Below the pieces are notes generated by a model. The model searched no databases, was not told the DNA's origin, and saw only the letters and a list, made by a program, of their open reading frames with translations. Below, in pieces: positions 62,597 to 64,000 of a stretch of DNA of 64,000 bases. The DNA is taken from positions 1 through 64,000 of the forward strand of contig NZ_AJLL01000033.1 of NCBI RefSeq assembly GCF_000317225.1. The letters run 5' to 3'. The stretch is from Fischerella thermalis PCC 7521 (lineage in GTDB: Bacteria; Cyanobacteriota; Cyanobacteriia; Cyanobacteriales; Nostocaceae). The stretch's first letter is position 1; each line of letters begins with the position of its first letter. Both the position numbers and the translations under genes were made by a program.

Positions 62597-63724
62597 ATGG
62601 AGATGAATGAAAACCCAGATAATGATTCAGAGGGTTTACTACAATTGGAAAAACAATCTGCTGTTTCATATTTAGCTCAACAATGGGCAAAGAAGTATTT
62701 ACAGAATGTTGAACTGAACTACTTCTATGAACATAAGCAAGATGCTATAAACTTCAAAAAAGTAGTATCTCCCGAAGGACGAAAAAGAACAGTGCAAAAG
62801 CTAATGAATTCACTGCGTACTGTGAGTTTACAAGCTTGGAACAAAACAGAAGCATTGTTGTCAGAGGAAATCAAAAGGCATCGTATTGATCCAAAATTAA
62901 TCAATCCTTGGGAAATAACAGCAGATTCTTTTGAGATATACGAACAAGCATTGCATCTATACATCCAGCAACAATCAAGTCACAACTTATCTACACAAAT
63001 CCCACCAGCAAATACAGAAAGTTCACTGTCTGAAAGAATTCAGCAGATGCAAGCACAACATTTTGTTTCTACTCAAATGGCAACAATCATTAGCACAAAT
63101 GTTGGTTTGCTACGGCAGAAATACACACAACATGATCCCAGAGTGATTGGCTTTGTGAGTATGCAGTTTCACTATACTAACCTTGGCTTACTACAAACTC
63201 TTTCACCTTTGGAAAAAACTGTACTTGGCAGTTACTTAAAAGTCATAGATGACCACTTATATATGCCATTACAGCGAGTTTATGATGCAGCAGCAGATCA
63301 TGACTATAATTCTCATGTTTTAACAGCAGTGCAGAAACTTTTACCTATTAGTACACAAATAGCTAATAAAATTTGCCAAAAGATTATTGACCTTTACCCT
63401 AATTATCATTCCCAGTCTGGTTTATTAAGTGAACCGCTAGTCAGAGTTTCCAGTATCAGGGATGTAGAAATGTTCCAAGTTTATCTTTGGGTTTGTAGCT
63501 TAGAGGGAAGTGTGAATGCAATTCAACAAGAATTATTCCCATTGTGTGCAATGCTCTACCCAAGATTAAAAGTTGAATGGCAGCTTATTCGCTGTATGCT
63601 CCACTTACTACAGCAAGAAATATGTCAGCATCTGAATAGTCAACAAGCTAATACCTTGATGCCTTATTTACAAGTTTTGTGGCACATGTTTTCACCAAAA
63701 GTATTTGGCGAACTCATATTGTAG
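62597..63724 (+). CDS. Unrecognised 375-residue protein
   Basis: A soluble, largely helical protein with no family that I recognise. The N-terminal part (AVSYLAQQWAKKYLQNVELNYFYEHKQDAINF, then TVQKLMNSLRTVSLQAWN) and the central part (VGLLRQKYTQHDPRVIGFVSMQFHYTNLGLLQTLSPLEKTVLGSYLKVIDDHLYMPLQRVYDAA) look well ordered; a Ser/Gln-rich linker lies near 130-150. Length, codon use and absence of frameshifts support a real gene. ATG codons at 62597 and 62603 are both possible. The 1-kb AT-rich leader suggests complex regulation. Confidence 0.7.
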   Translation: MEMNENPDNDSEGLLQLEKQSAVSYLAQQWAKKYLQNVELNYFYEHKQDAINFKKVVSPEGRKRTVQKLMNSLRTVSLQAWNKTEALLSEEIKRHRIDPKLINPWEITADSFEIYEQALHLYIQQQSSHNLSTQIPPANTESSLSERIQQMQAQHFVSTQMATIISTNVGLLRQKYTQHDPRVIGFVSMQFHYTNLGLLQTLSPLEKTVLGSYLKVIDDHLYMPLQRVYDAAADHDYNSHVLTAVQKLLPISTQIANKICQKIIDLYPNYHSQSGLLSEPLVRVSSIRDVEMFQVYLWVCSLEGSVNAIQQELFPLCAMLYPRLKVEWQLIRCMLHLLQQEICQHLNSQQANTLMPYLQVLWHMFSPKVFGELIL

Positions 63725-64000
63725 AGGTAGCTAAGTTTCTTGTATATTGCTATCCTCTAACAAATAGTTATTTAGTTAGCAGCAATCATTTTTGCTAAGC
63801 TATAAAATTTTTGGTCAAGCTTGATTATTCCTCAGCAGGTTCCTGTTGTGTAGTAACCAATATACGCTATTGTTTCTGTCACAACAACACTTTATTCATT
63901 TGTTTTTTGATTCTATTAGAAAATAAAGGATACTTCAAGCAAACCAAATTTTTTACATCAACGATTGCTTGTTCCCTGACAAAAACTCTGATATTCTTAT
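63725..64000. other. Window end, no feature seen
   Basis: 276 bp of AT-rich sequence after the last stop; no terminator, RNA gene or reading frame is clear. Confidence 0.4.

Overview
The window comes from a cyanobacterium, most probably a filamentous, heterocyst-forming type (Nostocales: Nostoc, Calothrix or Fischerella-like). The signs are: HIP1 octamers (GCGATCGC) throughout, heptameric short tandem repeats (STRR) between genes, a Ycf66 gene, a sufR-sufBCDS locus with two SufR operators, a CtaA-type copper ATPase, and several families of dispersed palindromes. The genus is an inference; no rRNA gene is present.

Layout. 0-5.4 kb: an M3 oligopeptidase and ileS, both on the minus strand. 5.6-8.7 kb: a decay zone with two tRNA-like sequences, a Ser/Thr kinase gene that has lost the middle of its catalytic domain, a C5-cytosine methyltransferase gene that has lost its middle, and a restriction endonuclease-like gene without a clear start. 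8.7-14.5 kb: ycf66, gnd, a P-loop kinase-like gene, a SpoIID/LytB protein and a Uma2 nuclease-like gene. 14.7-27.6 kb: a one-directional surface-polysaccharide cluster with an ABC exporter (Wzm/Wzt type), a coiled-coil methyltransferase, a three-domain GT-GT-methyltransferase, further GT4 and GT2 glycosyltransferases and GDP-mannose dehydratase. 27.7-34.3 kb: a lytic transglycosylase, yidD, a phytol kinase-like gene, small secreted or membrane proteins, a miniature transposable element with perfect target duplication, and a 45-aa gene.

34.8-39.4 kb: an NAD salvage/synthesis cluster (pncB, nadD, an NrtR-like regulator, nadE) with a perfect 16-bp palindrome upstream. 39.8-43.7 kb: a lone ABC ATPase, a TPR protein, a second copy of the miniature element, YbjQ and small proteins. 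43.8-49.7 kb: sufR facing sufBCDS across two CAAC-N6-GTTG operators. 50-64 kb: a CPBP protease, a TM2 protein, the copper ATPase, an FHA protein, a TIGR01777 epimerase, TPR and IscA-family proteins, a large conserved cyanobacterial protein and an unrecognised 375-aa protein behind a 1-kb AT-rich leader with an NtcA-like site.

Functional themes are cell-surface polysaccharide export, NAD homeostasis and Fe-S cluster assembly. The most unusual observations are the paired internal deletions and tRNA-like sequences at 5.6-8.7 kb, the possible coiled-coil chain-length system in the polysaccharide cluster, the miniature elements with intact target duplications, four overlapping copies of the Yfr1 core motif, the short 45-aa gene beside a hairpin-rich stretch, and repeat sequences lying inside the sufD and ctaA reading frames.
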